64,000 bases of DNA, taken from the NCBI RefSeq assembly GCF_019431455.1, contig NZ_JAHYSR010000005.1:84529-148528 (forward strand), in the 5' to 3' direction. The notes under the pieces were generated by a model that ran no database searches, was not told the origin of the DNA, and saw only the letters and a list, made by a program, of their open reading frames with translations. Shown in pieces: positions 10,140 to 19,085 of this stretch. The number at the start of each line of letters is the position of its first letter. Positions within the stretch are counted from its first letter, which is position 1. This DNA comes from Paracoccus bogoriensis. GTDB lineage: Bacteria; Pseudomonadota; Alphaproteobacteria; Rhodobacterales; Rhodobacteraceae. Both the position numbers and the translations under genes were made by a program.

Positions 10140-11588
10140 TCAGGCTCTTTCGGTCAGGCGCAGCCGCACGGGCAGGCCAGGTTCGGATTGCTCCAGCCAG
10201 AAGCGGCGGATCAGGTTCCGCGCGACCGTGGCGCGGTATTCGGCGCTGGCGCGCATGTCGGTCATCGGCTGAAAGTCACCCGCGATGGCGCGGGCGGCAG
10301 CATCGAAAGCAGCCTCGGCGAAGGGCTGGCCGCGCAGCGCGGCCTCGGCCGCGCGGGCGCGTTTGGGAATGCCTGCCATGCCGCCAAAGGCCAGCCGCGC
10401 ATCGGTGATGATGCCCTCCGCCACATCGACGCGGATGCCCGCCGCGACCGCGGTGATGTCGCTGTCGCGGCGCTTGCTGACCTTGTAGGCGGCGGTGCGG
10501 GCCGCACGGTGGATGGGGATCACGATCTCCTCGACGAATTCGCCGGGCTGGCGGTCCTGCTTGCCATAGTCGATGAAGAAATCCTCCAGCGGCATCTCGC
10601 GGCGGTCCGCGCCCCGGCGCAGCACGATCCGCGCATCCAGCGCGATCAGCAGGGGCGGCGTGTCCCCGATGGGCGAGCCGTTGGCGATGTTCGCGCCGAT
10701 GGTGCCCACATTCCGGACCTGCCAGCCGCCGATGCGCTGCCAGTATTCCGCCGCCTGCGGGATGTGGCGGGCGATCACCGGCGCAGCCTCGGAATAGGTG
10801 ACGCCCGCGCCGAGGCGGATCAGGTCACCCTCGACGGTAATGTCTTTCATCAGATGGCCGATGAAGATGGCGGGGCTGATGTCGCGCATGAATTTCGTGA
10901 CCCACAGGCCCACATCGGTCGCGCCCGCGACCAGCGTTGAGTCCGGTTCCTTCAGAAGTGCCGCAGCCAGATCGTCCGTGTCGGTGGGGATCAGCGCCCG
11001 GTCTGCGCCGCGCGCAAGCGATACGCGCGCGCCCCGCATCCCGGCCAGGCGCGCGGCCACCGCCTCGCGTTCGCGCGCCAGCGCGTCCTGGGCCTGCCCT
11101 CCGGCCGCGCCTGCGGCCTGGGCCGCGCGGATGATCGGCGCATAGCCCGTGCAGCGGCAGATATTGCCCTGCAGCGCAGTCTCGATCTCGGCTTCGCCCG
11201 CCTTCGGGTCTGTCATCCACAACCCATAAAGCGCCATGACGATGCCCGGCGTGCAGAAGCCGCATTGGCTGCCGTGATGCGCGACCATCGCGGCCTGGAT
11301 CGGGTGCAGCCCGCCATCCGGGCCGCGCAGGTGCTCGATCGTCACGATATGGGTCGCGTGACAGGATGCCATCAGCCGGATACAGGCATTGATCGGCTCG
11401 TAGACCAATCCATCCGGCGTCAGCCGCCCCGAAAGGACCGTGCAGGCACCGCAATCGCCCTCGGCGCAGCCCTCCTTGGTGCCGGTCAGCCGCCGCGTCA
11501 GCCGCAAATGGTCCAGCAGCGTGTCAGACGCTGCGACCTCGGTCAGGGCCACCTCGGTATCATTGAGCAGAAAACGCAGCTGGGTCAT
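10140..11588 (-). CDS. xdhA: Xanthine dehydrogenase, FAD/iron-sulfur subunit
   Basis: 482 residues. The N-terminal plant-type [2Fe-2S] domain has GCAEGDCGACTVL (about residues 39-51). The second [2Fe-2S] domain has CGFCTPGIVMALYG and CRCTGYAPI. From about residue 190 a FAD-binding domain of the vanillyl-alcohol oxidase type follows (NVGTIGANIANGSPIGDTPP), with the CO-dehydrogenase flavoprotein C-terminal domain after it. The subunit passes electrons from the Mo centre in XdhB to NAD. It is the first gene of the leftward operon. The 105-nt gap to the divergent LysR gene must hold both promoters, so control by that LysR protein is likely but not shown. Confidence 0.95.
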   Translation of the reverse strand: MTQLRFLLNDTEVALTEVAASDTLLDHLRLTRRLTGTKEGCAEGDCGACTVLSGRLTPDGLVYEPINACIRLMASCHATHIVTIEHLRGPDGGLHPIQAAMVAHHGSQCGFCTPGIVMALYGLWMTDPKAGEAEIETALQGNICRCTGYAPIIRAAQAAGAAGGQAQDALAREREAVAARLAGMRGARVSLARGADRALIPTDTDDLAAALLKEPDSTLVAGATDVGLWVTKFMRDISPAIFIGHLMKDITVEGDLIRLGAGVTYSEAAPVIARHIPQAAEYWQRIGGWQVRNVGTIGANIANGSPIGDTPPLLIALDARIVLRRGADRREMPLEDFFIDYGKQDRQPGEFVEEIVIPIHRAARTAAYKVSKRRDSDITAVAAGIRVDVAEGIITDARLAFGGMAGIPKRARAAEAALRGQPFAEAAFDAAARAIAGDFQPMTDMRASAEYRATVARNLIRRFWLEQSEPGLPVRLRLTERA

Positions 11589-11693
11589 CTGGGTCTTTCC
11601 TCGGGTGACGCGATGCTAGGCCCGAACTTGCGGGTGGGAAATCGCTCGTGGCATAGAAGACTTTACACGAAACGTTGAAAGCGGGCCAATCTC

Positions 11694-12593
11694 ATGTCCT
11701 ATCTGGAAAGCCTGCGCGTCTTTGTGCGGGTGGTCGAACTGGGCTCGATCACCGCCGGAGGCAGGGATCTGCGGCTTTCCCCGGCAGTTGCCTCGAATCG
11801 CATCAAGGATCTTGAAAATCGCTTCGGGCTGCGGCTGCTGAACCGCACCACCCGCAAGCTGACCCCGACCGAGATCGGGCGCGCCTTCTACGACCATGCG
11901 CGGCGCGTCATCGACACGCTGGACGAGGCCGAGGCGCTGGTCAGCAGCTTTTCGGGCAAGCCGCAGGGGGTGATCCGGCTGACCGCACCCCTGGGTCTGG
12001 GGCGGCGGCTGATCGCGCCGTTGATCCCGATCTTCTGCGCCGACAATCCCGGCGTCGAGATCCGGCTGCGATTGTCGGATCGCAACGTCAACATCGTCGA
12101 GGATGCGATCGACTTGGCCTTCTTTCTGGGCGAACCTGCCGATTCCGCCTTGAAATGGCGCAAGATCGCGGATTGCCCGCGCGTGCTGGTCGCCGCGCCG
12201 GATTACCTGGCGCGCGCGGGGATGCCCGAAGGACCGGACGATCTGGCGGGGCATAACTGCCTGCTGCTGCGCTATCCACGCAGCCCGGAATATTTCTGGG
12301 TTCTCCAGACCGAGGGCGGCCCCCGCAAGCTGAGCCTGCAAGGGCGGTTCGACACGGATGACGGCGATGTGCTGCGCGATTGGGCGCTTGGCGGGCATGG
12401 CATCGCCAACCGCCCGCTTTATGAAGTGGCCGGGGATCTCGCTGCGGGCCGTCTGGTCGAGGTGCTGCCGCAGAACCGGCCGCTGCCCGCGCAATTCGGC
12501 TGTCTGACGCCGCATCGTCGCTTGCAGGATCCCAAGATCCGCATGTTTGCCGATTACGCGGCACGCGAATTGCGCCCCCTGTTCCAGGAGTGA
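11694..12593 (+). CDS. LysR-family transcriptional regulator divergent from xdhA
   Basis: 299 residues. The N-terminal winged helix-turn-helix (about residues 1-62; SYLESLRVFVRVVELGSIT, SPAVASNRIKDLENRFG, LLNRTTRKLTPTEIG) is followed by a LysR effector-binding domain. The divergent arrangement with xdhABC-guaD suggests a local regulator of purine oxidation. LysR regulators usually act on the divergent promoter, but the effector cannot be read from the sequence. The effector domain looks like the CrgA/DhcR-type subgroup. No T-N11-A operator could be assigned with confidence in the 105-nt gap. Confidence 0.85.
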   Translation: MSYLESLRVFVRVVELGSITAGGRDLRLSPAVASNRIKDLENRFGLRLLNRTTRKLTPTEIGRAFYDHARRVIDTLDEAEALVSSFSGKPQGVIRLTAPLGLGRRLIAPLIPIFCADNPGVEIRLRLSDRNVNIVEDAIDLAFFLGEPADSALKWRKIADCPRVLVAAPDYLARAGMPEGPDDLAGHNCLLLRYPRSPEYFWVLQTEGGPRKLSLQGRFDTDDGDVLRDWALGGHGIANRPLYEVAGDLAAGRLVEVLPQNRPLPAQFGCLTPHRRLQDPKIRMFADYAARELRPLFQE

Positions 12594-12621
12594 TCCCGGC
12601 GGACCTTGCCGGGGGCGCGGC

Positions 12622-12678
12622 GGCGCCGCCTTCCCCCATCGAGGGGGAAGGCGGCGCCCGGGGGCCTGGCGGCCCCCG
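12622..12678. terminator. Tandem GC hairpins between the convergent LysR and PepSY genes
   Basis: A perfect 16-bp inverted repeat (GGCGCCGCCTTCCCCC at 12622-12637 and its complement at 12643-12658) with a 5-nt loop is followed directly by CGGGGGCC/GGCCCCCG (12659-12666 and 12671-12678) with a 4-nt loop. The two genes converge here, so a bidirectional terminator is the simplest reading. There is no U-tract on either strand. Confidence 0.55.
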
Positions 12679-12701
12679 CAGCCCCGATCATGCGCCCGCG
12701 T

Positions 12702-14102
12702 TCAGGTCAGAACGCGCCTGAGAGCAGGCAGGCGGGACAGGATCAGCCAATCGACCAGCAGCACCGCCGCAAAGGTCAGGCCCGCCAAAGGAAAGGCCAC
12801 GCCGATCACCAGGCCTGCCACGACCGCGCCTTTCCAGAAGGGCATTTCGCGCGGCATGGGTGGCGCCGACAGCCGCCACGCACCCGACGGTCTGCGCTTC
12901 CACCAGAGCACCGCCCCCGACAGGCAGAGAAAAATGACCGCCAGGCAAAAGACCGTGTTGGCCAGCACGCTCCAGAGGCCAAGCGTTCCCATATGCAGCG
13001 CGATCCCCACGGCCATCGCCTTGCCCGCCAGCGAGTAATCCTCGAACCGCACATCGGCAAGGATGCGGCCGCTGTAGCGGTCCACATGCACCGTCCGGTC
13101 GCTGGTCGGGTCAAGACTGTCGGTGCTCATGCTGTCGCGACTGATCGTCCAGACGCCGGTCTCGCCGCGCGGCAAGGCCAGCTGATAGCGGCCCTCGAAA
13201 CCGATCGAGCGGGCCAGCGCATCGACGCTGTCGATCGTCACCGGCTCGCCTGCCGGTATGCCCGCCTGCCCGACCGGACCGCCGGAGGCGGGCATGAGCG
13301 TCTGCTCCAGCGCCCAGGGCACCTCTTTCGGGCCATCATTCAGGCTGGCATGGGTCACGTCGGACAGGGGCACCTCATCCCATTTCGCCGCCGGAAAGGT
13401 GGACCAGGCCTGCATCATCTGCCCGCCCCAGATGCCCGCCCAGCTGAGGCCGGACACCAGAAAGAACAGCAGCCCGACCGAGATCCAGACGCCGATGCTC
13501 ATGTGAAGCGACCGCCAGAGGGCGCGGCCCCTGGCGCGCAGGTCCGGCACCAGCGCCGCGCGCAGGCTTGTCCCCCGCGGCCACCAGAGAAACAGCCCCG
13601 AGACCAGCAGCATGATCCCGAGCGAGGCCGAGACCTCCAGCATCCGGTCGCCGACCACCCCCAGGCGCAGGTCGCTGTGGATGCTGTCTGCCCAGTCATA
13701 CCAGCCGCTGCGGCGGGGGAAACTGTCGATCACCTGTGCCTTGAAGGGATCGACGGCGACCATGACCGGGCCGTCCGGGCCGTCGATGCGGAACAGCGCC
13801 GCCTGATCCGGCGCGCGCGGGGCGATGTAGAGGCGCGGCTCGCCGCCTGGCACGGCGGTCAGGGCGACCGCGGCCTGAAGGGTCAGGCTTGCAGGGCTGG
13901 ACTGCGGCTCGACCGGGATACGTTCGCCGTCGCGCCCGTCGATATGGGCGATCCACAGCATCATCAGCCCGGTGACGGCCAGCACCAGAAAGAAGGGGAT
14001 CACGAAAAGCCCGGCATAGAAGTGCCAGCGCCAGGCTGCCCGGTAGAGGCGCCGCGCGGTGTCGCCGCGGGTGATGTCATGGGATGCGTCGATGCTGGTC
14101 AT
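12702..14102 (-). CDS. PepSY-associated transmembrane protein
   Basis: 466 residues from the ATG at 14102; in-frame ATGs at 14114 and 14162 are alternatives, none with a convincing ribosome-binding site. The protein has the PepSY_TM architecture: a first helix (HFYAGLFVIPFFLVLAVTGLMMLW), periplasmic PepSY-like segments, a helix pair in the middle (LGIMLLVSGLFLWWPR and IGVWISVGLLFFLVSGLSWAGIWGG), and C-terminal helices (VFCLAVIFLCLSGAVLWW and a final hydrophobic pair). Members are often linked to iron-siderophore or copper uptake genes and are proposed inner-membrane reductases; the function here is not established. The DUF2946-like gene upstream is on the same strand and may be co-transcribed. 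Confidence 0.8.
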   Translation of the reverse strand: MTSIDASHDITRGDTARRLYRAAWRWHFYAGLFVIPFFLVLAVTGLMMLWIAHIDGRDGERIPVEPQSSPASLTLQAAVALTAVPGGEPRLYIAPRAPDQAALFRIDGPDGPVMVAVDPFKAQVIDSFPRRSGWYDWADSIHSDLRLGVVGDRMLEVSASLGIMLLVSGLFLWWPRGTSLRAALVPDLRARGRALWRSLHMSIGVWISVGLLFFLVSGLSWAGIWGGQMMQAWSTFPAAKWDEVPLSDVTHASLNDGPKEVPWALEQTLMPASGGPVGQAGIPAGEPVTIDSVDALARSIGFEGRYQLALPRGETGVWTISRDSMSTDSLDPTSDRTVHVDRYSGRILADVRFEDYSLAGKAMAVGIALHMGTLGLWSVLANTVFCLAVIFLCLSGAVLWWKRRPSGAWRLSAPPMPREMPFWKGAVVAGLVIGVAFPLAGLTFAAVLLVDWLILSRLPALRRVLT

Positions 14103-14224
14103 GATTGCACCCATGCAAGCGGGGCCGCCGGAGCGGTCGTAAAAAAACAAGTCATTGGTCATGCCTCTTGCGCATGGCAGGCGCCATGCGATTGTCGGAA
14201 AGGACGGAAGGAAGGGTTCTTGCG

Positions 14225-14572
14225 TCAGATCCGAGGTGGCGCGCGGGCATCACCCGTGTGGAAGGCATGAGCCGGCCGCCAGAGGTGATGATCGGCGACC
14301 GGGGCGCTGGTCGCGGCCAGTTCCAGCCACAGGGGCGGGATGGCGGGCGTAGCACATCCATCCAGCGCATGGGCTAGAAGACAGGGCAAATCGTGCCGGT
14401 CGCGCGGGGGCTGCGGCGTATCGCCGGGTATGGAGAGGGTGATTTCGGTCAGGCCGTGGCCGGTGCAGATCAGCACCGTGCGGCTGTCAACGACACCCAT
14501 GCCCGCCAGCACCACCGAGGTTTTCGGCAGCACCACGCCAAGGATTACCCCCAGCAACAGGACAAGGCGCAT
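14225..14572 (-). CDS. Small secreted DUF2946-like protein
   Basis: 115 residues from the ATG at 14572; ATGs at 14584 and 14587 are also possible. A hydrophobic N-terminus (MRLVLLLGVILGVVLPKTSVVLAG) looks like a signal peptide or membrane anchor. It is followed by TVLICTGHG, a Cys/His-containing centre (DRHDLPCLLAHALDGC), a His pair (VADHHLW) and a C-terminus ending in ARAPPRI. A short exported protein with an ICT motif and a terminal RAPP-type tail is what I would expect of DUF2946, a family often found beside PepSY membrane proteins and TonB receptors. Function unknown; Cys/His content would fit metal handling. Confidence 0.55.
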   Translation of the reverse strand: MRLVLLLGVILGVVLPKTSVVLAGMGVVDSRTVLICTGHGLTEITLSIPGDTPQPPRDRHDLPCLLAHALDGCATPAIPPLWLELAATSAPVADHHLWRPAHAFHTGDARAPPRI

Positions 14573-14627
14573 GGCAGAGATCATCACCGCGCCATAACGC
14601 GACGTGGCGCCTTCCTGTCAAGGGCGA

Positions 14628-15881
14628 TCAGAGGCCCGCCAGCCCGAAGGCGCCCACCTCACGGAACCAGCGAATGATCCGGGCGCGTTCCTCGGGTTGC
14701 ATGTCGGTCAGGTTGGCGGGTGGCATGGCACCGGTCAGACCCGATTGCACATAGATCTCGCGCGCGGCGCGGGCGATGTCGGCGGGCGTTTCCAGCACAA
14801 CACCCTTGGGCGGGACGCGGATACCGTCCCAGACGGGCTCGCGCGCGTGACACATCGAACAGCGCCCGATCACGGTCTGCGTCACCTCGTCAAAGCCGGG
14901 GGCCTCGGCAAAGCGTGCCTCGACCGGGGTCAGGGGACGGGCCATCGCGTCGTCATAGCGGTCCTGGTTCACGCCAAGCGCCGAGAGCCACATCACCCCG
15001 ATGAACAACATCACCGTCACCGCCCAGGTCCACCATCGATAGCCTTTGCCGGCGTGCATCGTGTTGAAGAAGTGCCGGATCGTCACGCCCATCAGGAAGA
15101 TCAGCGCCGCGATCAGCCAGTTGTATTCGCTGGCAAAGGCCAGCGGATAATGGTTCGACAGCATCAGGAAGATGACGGGCAGCGTCAGGTAGTTGTTATG
15201 CGTCGAACGCAGCTTGGCGATCCGGCCGTATTTCGGATCGGGCGCGCGCCCGGCCTTGAGGTCGGCCACCACGATGCGCTGGTTCGGCATGATGATCAGG
15301 AACACGTTCGCGGTCATGATCGTCGCGGTGAAGGCGCCCAGATGCAGCAAGGCCGCGCGCCCCGTGAAGACCTGGTCATAGGCCCAGCCCATCGCCACCA
15401 GCGCGGCGAACAGAAGCAGCATCAGCACCGTCGGCCGGTTGCCCAGGGGCGACTTGCACAGCCCGTCATAGATCAGCCAGCCAAGCGCCAGCGAGCCCGC
15501 CGAGATCGCGACCGCCTGCCATGTCGCCAGGTCCGCCTTGGCCGGGTCGATCAGATAGAGGTTCGCCCCCGCCCAATAGGTCACCATCAGAAGCGCCGCG
15601 CCCGACAGCCAGGTCGAATAGCTTTCCCATTTGAACCAGGTCAGATGCTCGGGCATCCGCTCGGGCGCGACCAGGTATTTCTGGATATGGTAGAAGCCGC
15701 CGCCATGGACCTGCCATTCCTCGCCATGCGCGCCCCTGGGCAGATGCGGGGCCTTGCGCAGGCCCAGATCCAGCGCGATGAAATAGAAGCTGCTGCCGAT
15801 CCAGGCGATGGCGGTGATGACATGGATCCAGCGGATCGCAAAGGCCAGCCATTCCCACAGGATGATGGTTTCCGGGATCAT
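14628..15881 (-). CDS. puuD: Membrane-bound urate oxidase with C-terminal cytochrome c domain (PuuD type)
   Basis: 417 residues from the ATG at 15881, 1 nt after the uraH stop; an in-frame upstream ATG at 15911 would overlap uraH. About eight hydrophobic segments form a urate-oxidase membrane domain (WLAFAIRWIHVITAIAWIGSSFYF at the N-terminus, VHGGGFYHIQKYLV, TWFKWESYSTWLSG). A C-terminal c-type haem site (CSMCH, near residue 340) follows. Proteins of this type oxidise urate to 5-hydroxyisourate and pass electrons to the respiratory chain, unlike soluble uricase, which makes peroxide. The product is the substrate of the upstream UraH, so the pair is a functional unit. Confidence 0.9.
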   Translation of the reverse strand: MIPETIILWEWLAFAIRWIHVITAIAWIGSSFYFIALDLGLRKAPHLPRGAHGEEWQVHGGGFYHIQKYLVAPERMPEHLTWFKWESYSTWLSGAALLMVTYWAGANLYLIDPAKADLATWQAVAISAGSLALGWLIYDGLCKSPLGNRPTVLMLLLFAALVAMGWAYDQVFTGRAALLHLGAFTATIMTANVFLIIMPNQRIVVADLKAGRAPDPKYGRIAKLRSTHNNYLTLPVIFLMLSNHYPLAFASEYNWLIAALIFLMGVTIRHFFNTMHAGKGYRWWTWAVTVMLFIGVMWLSALGVNQDRYDDAMARPLTPVEARFAEAPGFDEVTQTVIGRCSMCHAREPVWDGIRVPPKGVVLETPADIARAAREIYVQSGLTGAMPPANLTDMQPEERARIIRWFREVGAFGLAGL

Positions 15882-15882
15882 C

Positions 15883-16236
15883 TCAGCTGCCCCGATAGGT
15901 CGAATAGCCAAACGGCGAGACCAGCAGCGGGACGTGATAATGATCGTCCTGCGACATGCCGAATCGGATCGGGATCACGTCCAGGAAACGCGGCTCCTCG
16001 GGCGGAATACCGGTCGCGTCCATCCAGGCGCCGGCGTGAAACTCCAGCTCGTAGCGGCCGGTCGCGAAATCCTCGGCGGGCAGGATCTGGCGGTCGGTCC
16101 GGCCGTCGGCATTCGTGACCAGCCGCGCAAGTTCGGTTCGGGTCGCACCGTCGAGACGGTAGAGCACCACCTCCATCCCCTCGGCCGGGCGGCCGCGAGC
16201 GGTGTCCAGAACATGGGTCGTCAGATAGCCCGGCAT
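15883..16236 (-). CDS. uraH: 5-hydroxyisourate hydrolase
   Basis: 117 residues. The start at 16236 is fixed by GGAGG six nt upstream and by the family-typical beginning MPGYLTTHVLD; the frame remains open further upstream but without homology. It is a transthyretin-like protein with the conserved N-terminal HVLDTARG, a central RLDGA.RTEL segment, and the C-terminal HYHVPLLVSPFGYSTYRGS ending in the diagnostic YRGS tetrapeptide. It hydrolyses the unstable product of urate oxidation to OHCU, which the UraD domain encoded at 17671-19089 then decarboxylates. Leftward operon with puuD. Confidence 0.95.
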   Translation of the reverse strand: MPGYLTTHVLDTARGRPAEGMEVVLYRLDGATRTELARLVTNADGRTDRQILPAEDFATGRYELEFHAGAWMDATGIPPEEPRFLDVIPIRFGMSQDDHYHVPLLVSPFGYSTYRGS

Positions 16237-16315
16237 CCATTCCTCCGTCGGCAGATCCTGCCCCTTGATACCCCATGACCTCTGCCATTCGAGCGTCAGC
16301 ATAGGCAAGGCAGTC

Positions 16316-16483
16316 TTAACATCCCGTGTAAAATCGCCCGCAAGTCCCGACGGTTTTCGATGCCACCCGTTCGCGGGACAGGATCAGGTGCCGAACGATG
16401 GCGGCCAGCGCGGCCGGCAGAATGCCCGAGGCGCCCAGGATCAGCAGCATCTTGGGCAGGCGATCCAGCGCATTGACGCCGCC
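16316..16483 (-). pseudogene. Possible remnant of a nucleobase permease C-terminus
   Basis: A minus-strand reading frame here contains VNALDRLPKMLLILGASGILPAALAAIVRHL, split by chance between a short amphipathic piece and a hydrophobic helix. This looks like the last transmembrane segment and tail of NCS2 xanthine/uracil permeases. No ribosome-binding site or in-frame start with homology is visible, and upstream codons are unlike a protein. The position, just upstream of uraH on the same strand, would suit a lost urate or xanthine permease. The call rests on one helix and is tentative. Confidence 0.25.
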
Positions 16484-16600
16484 GCGCGCCAAGCGGTCAG
16501 AGCAATGGCTTGACCTTGGTCGCCAAGGCACCGAGACTGTAGCCGCCTCGGCTGGACGGCAGAAATCCCGGCCGCGCGCAGCCAAGATGGCACATTCTTG

Positions 16601-16615
16601 TGGAATATCTTTCCA
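16601..16615. promoter_or_regulatory. Candidate IclR-family operator
   Basis: TGGAA-TATCT-TTCCA is a 15-bp inverted repeat with 5-bp arms. It matches the published E. coli IclR site consensus (TGGAAATNATTTCCA) in length and both arms. It lies 104 nt upstream of the start of an IclR-family gene and between it and the divergent uraH-puuD unit, where an autoregulatory and pathway operator would be expected. Confidence 0.5.
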
Positions 16616-16718
16616 ATTCGTGCCATGAGTTTGTCAAATCCCGTCCTTTCAACGCTTTGACACGTGCCAAAGGCGATTTTCTGCCGCTTGGCCATGTCAT
16701 CTCAACGGAGTGACAAAA

Positions 16719-17543
16719 ATGGCCGAAGCCATTCGCCGCCGGGGGCGCCCGCGCAAGGCCGCACCCGAGACCCCCGCCACCGTCCAGGCGCTGGAGCGGG
16801 CACTGGACATGCTGGACCTGCTGGCGGCGCGGCCGAACCTGACACTGAGCCAGGTGGCCGAAGCCACAGGCCAGCCCCCCTCGACCACGCATCGGATCCT
16901 GCACACGCTGGCCACGCGCGGCATGGTCGAAAGCGACCCGGCAACGCAGGGCTGGAATATCGGTCCCGCCAGCTTTCGGCTCGGCTCGGCCTTCATGCGC
17001 CGCTCGGGGCTGGTGGAACGCGCCCGTCCGATCCTGCGCGGTCTGATGGAACATACCGGCGAGACGGCCAATCTGGGTATCCTCAACGGCGATGCGGTCC
17101 TGTTCATCAGCCAGGTCGAGACCACCGAAACGATCCGCGCCTTCTTTCCGCCCGGCACCCGTTCGCCCCTGCACGCATCGGGGATCGGCAAGGCACTGCT
17201 GGCCTTCGGCCGTCCCGCAATCCTGGAGACGATTCTGTCGGGTCCGGGGTTGCAGCGATTCACCGAGCAGACGCTGACCGACCCCGAGGCGCTGCGCGCC
17301 GATCTGGCCCGCATCCGTCATCGCGGCTTCTCGCTGGATGACCAGGAAAAGACCAGAGGTATGCGCTGCATCGCCGCCCCTGTTTTCGATCTCAGCGGAG
17401 AGGCGGTCGCGGGCATCTCGGTCAGCGGCCCGGCGCACCGCATCCAGCCCGAACATGTCAAGACCCTCGGCGCGGCCGTCACTGCTGCCGCCGCAGCCCT
17501 GACCGAGGCGATGGGCGGCCAGCCCCCCGAGCCGCAGACCTGA
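16719..17543 (+). CDS. IclR-family regulator of the urate/allantoin genes
   Basis: 274 residues from the ATG at 16719, chosen because CGGAG lies 8 nt upstream; a GTG at 16710 is in frame. The basic N-terminus (RRRGRPRK) precedes an IclR winged helix-turn-helix (about residues 22-85; ALERALDMLDLLAARPNLTLSQVAEATGQPPSTTHRILHTL). The GAF-like effector domain has FPPGTRSPLHASGIGKALLA, DDQEKTRGMRCIAAPVFD and GISVSGPAHRI. It is placed between divergent uraH-puuD and puuE-uraD-allE, as allantoin repressors of the AllR type often are. A ligand such as allantoin or a breakdown product is a reasonable guess, not shown. Confidence 0.88.
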   Translation: MAEAIRRRGRPRKAAPETPATVQALERALDMLDLLAARPNLTLSQVAEATGQPPSTTHRILHTLATRGMVESDPATQGWNIGPASFRLGSAFMRRSGLVERARPILRGLMEHTGETANLGILNGDAVLFISQVETTETIRAFFPPGTRSPLHASGIGKALLAFGRPAILETILSGPGLQRFTEQTLTDPEALRADLARIRHRGFSLDDQEKTRGMRCIAAPVFDLSGEAVAGISVSGPAHRIQPEHVKTLGAAVTAAAAALTEAMGGQPPEPQT

Positions 17544-17670
17544 CCATCTGCCCGCCCGGCGGGCCGCGCGATTGTCGCCGTTTTCTTGATATTGAATTCC
17601 GCCCCTGCCCGCTTGCCCCTGCGGGCATCGCGCGCTTTTCTGGGGCGGCCAGGACCGACCGGAGAAAGAG

Positions 17671-19085
17671 ATGCGCTACAGCCGCGACCTGAGAGGCTAC
17701 GGCCCGACGCCCCCCGACCCCCAATGGCCCGGCAAGGCGCGAATCGCGATCCAGATCGTGGTGAATTACGAAGAGGGCGGCGAGAACAGCATCGAACATG
17801 GCGATGCCGCCTCCGAGGCGTTCCTGTCCGAGATCATCGGCGCCCAGCCCTGGCCCGGCCAGCGGCACTGGAACATGGAATCGATCTACGATTACGGCGC
17901 CCGCGCGGGCTTCTGGCGGCTCCTGCGTCTGCTCGAGGGCATTCCCGTCACCTGCTTTGGGGTTGCAACGGCGCTGGAACGCAGCCCCGAACAGGTCGCG
18001 GCCATGCAGGCGGCCGGCTGGGAAATGGCGACCCACGGCCTGAAATGGATCGACTACCGCAACGTCCCGCGCGAGATCGAGGCCGACCATATCGCCCAGG
18101 CCATCGCCCTGCACACTGCCATCTGTGGAGAGCGCCCGCGCGGCTTCTATCAGGGCCGCTGCTCGATGAACACCGTGGCGCTTGGCTGCGAGGAAGGCGG
18201 GTTCGACTATCTCGCCGACACGATCGCGGACGAACTGCCCTACTGGCATGTCCACAATGGGCGCCCGCAGCTGATGGTGCCCTACACGATGGACGCCAAC
18301 GACATGCGGTTTTCCTCTGGTCAGGGCTTCGGGACGGGAACGGATTTCTTCGACTATCTGCGCGACAGCTTCGACATGCTCTATGCCGAGGGCGCCGCGG
18401 GCGCGCCCCGGATGATGTCGGTGGGGCTGCATTGCCGCCTTGCAGGCAGGCCGGGCCGGGCCATGGCGCTGAAGCGCTTTCTGGACCATGCGCGCGGCCA
18501 TGACGGCGTGTGGTTCGCCACCCGCCTCGACATCGCGCGTCACTGGGCACGGGTGCATCCCTTCCGGCCGCGCCTGCGCCCTTCCCGGATGCAGCGCGAC
18601 GATTTCCTGTCCCGCTTCGGCGGCGTCTATGAACATTCCCCCTTCATCGCCGAACGTGTCTTTGCCGCCGAAATGGGCGCCGTCCATGACAGCGCCCAGG
18701 GCCTTGCTGCGCGGATGGCGCAGATCTTCCGCCAGGCCTCGGACGAGGAGCGCTTGGGCATCCTGCGCGCCCATCCCGACCTGGCGGGCAAGCTGGCACA
18801 GGCCCGCCGCCTGACGGCTGACAGTGCCGCCGAACAGGCCAGCGCGGGGCTCGATGCCCTGACCGATGCGGAACGGGCGGAATTCACGCGACTCAACCAG
18901 GCCTACATGGCCCGCCACGGCTTCCCCTTCATCATCGCGGTGCGCGACCACGACAAGGCCGGCATCCTCGCCGCGATGCAGACACGCCTCGACACCGACA
19001 CCGCCACCGAACGCGCCACCGCCGAGGCACAGGTCATCCGCATCGCCAGCCTGCGCATCGCCCAGATCCTCAACGAGACCCGGAC

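Larger units (their letters stand above)
16237..16718. other. 482-nt intergenic region between uraH and the IclR gene
   Basis: It contains the possible permease remnant (16316-16483), a short palindrome CCTTGG-TCG-CCAAGG near 16513-16527, the IclR-type operator candidate at 16601-16615 and the promoters of the divergent uraH-puuD and iclR units. No other gene is convincing. Confidence 0.6.

Noticed and set aside
8091..10940. A 949-codon open frame on the plus strand antisense to xdhB/xdhA.
   Set aside because: The opposite strand encodes well-matched XDH subunits; the antisense frame is Arg/Gly/His-rich with no motifs and follows from the high G+C codon pattern.
12606..14270. A 554-codon plus-strand open frame across the PepSY gene.
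   Set aside because: Composition is that of an antisense shadow, and the minus strand shows clear transmembrane helices.
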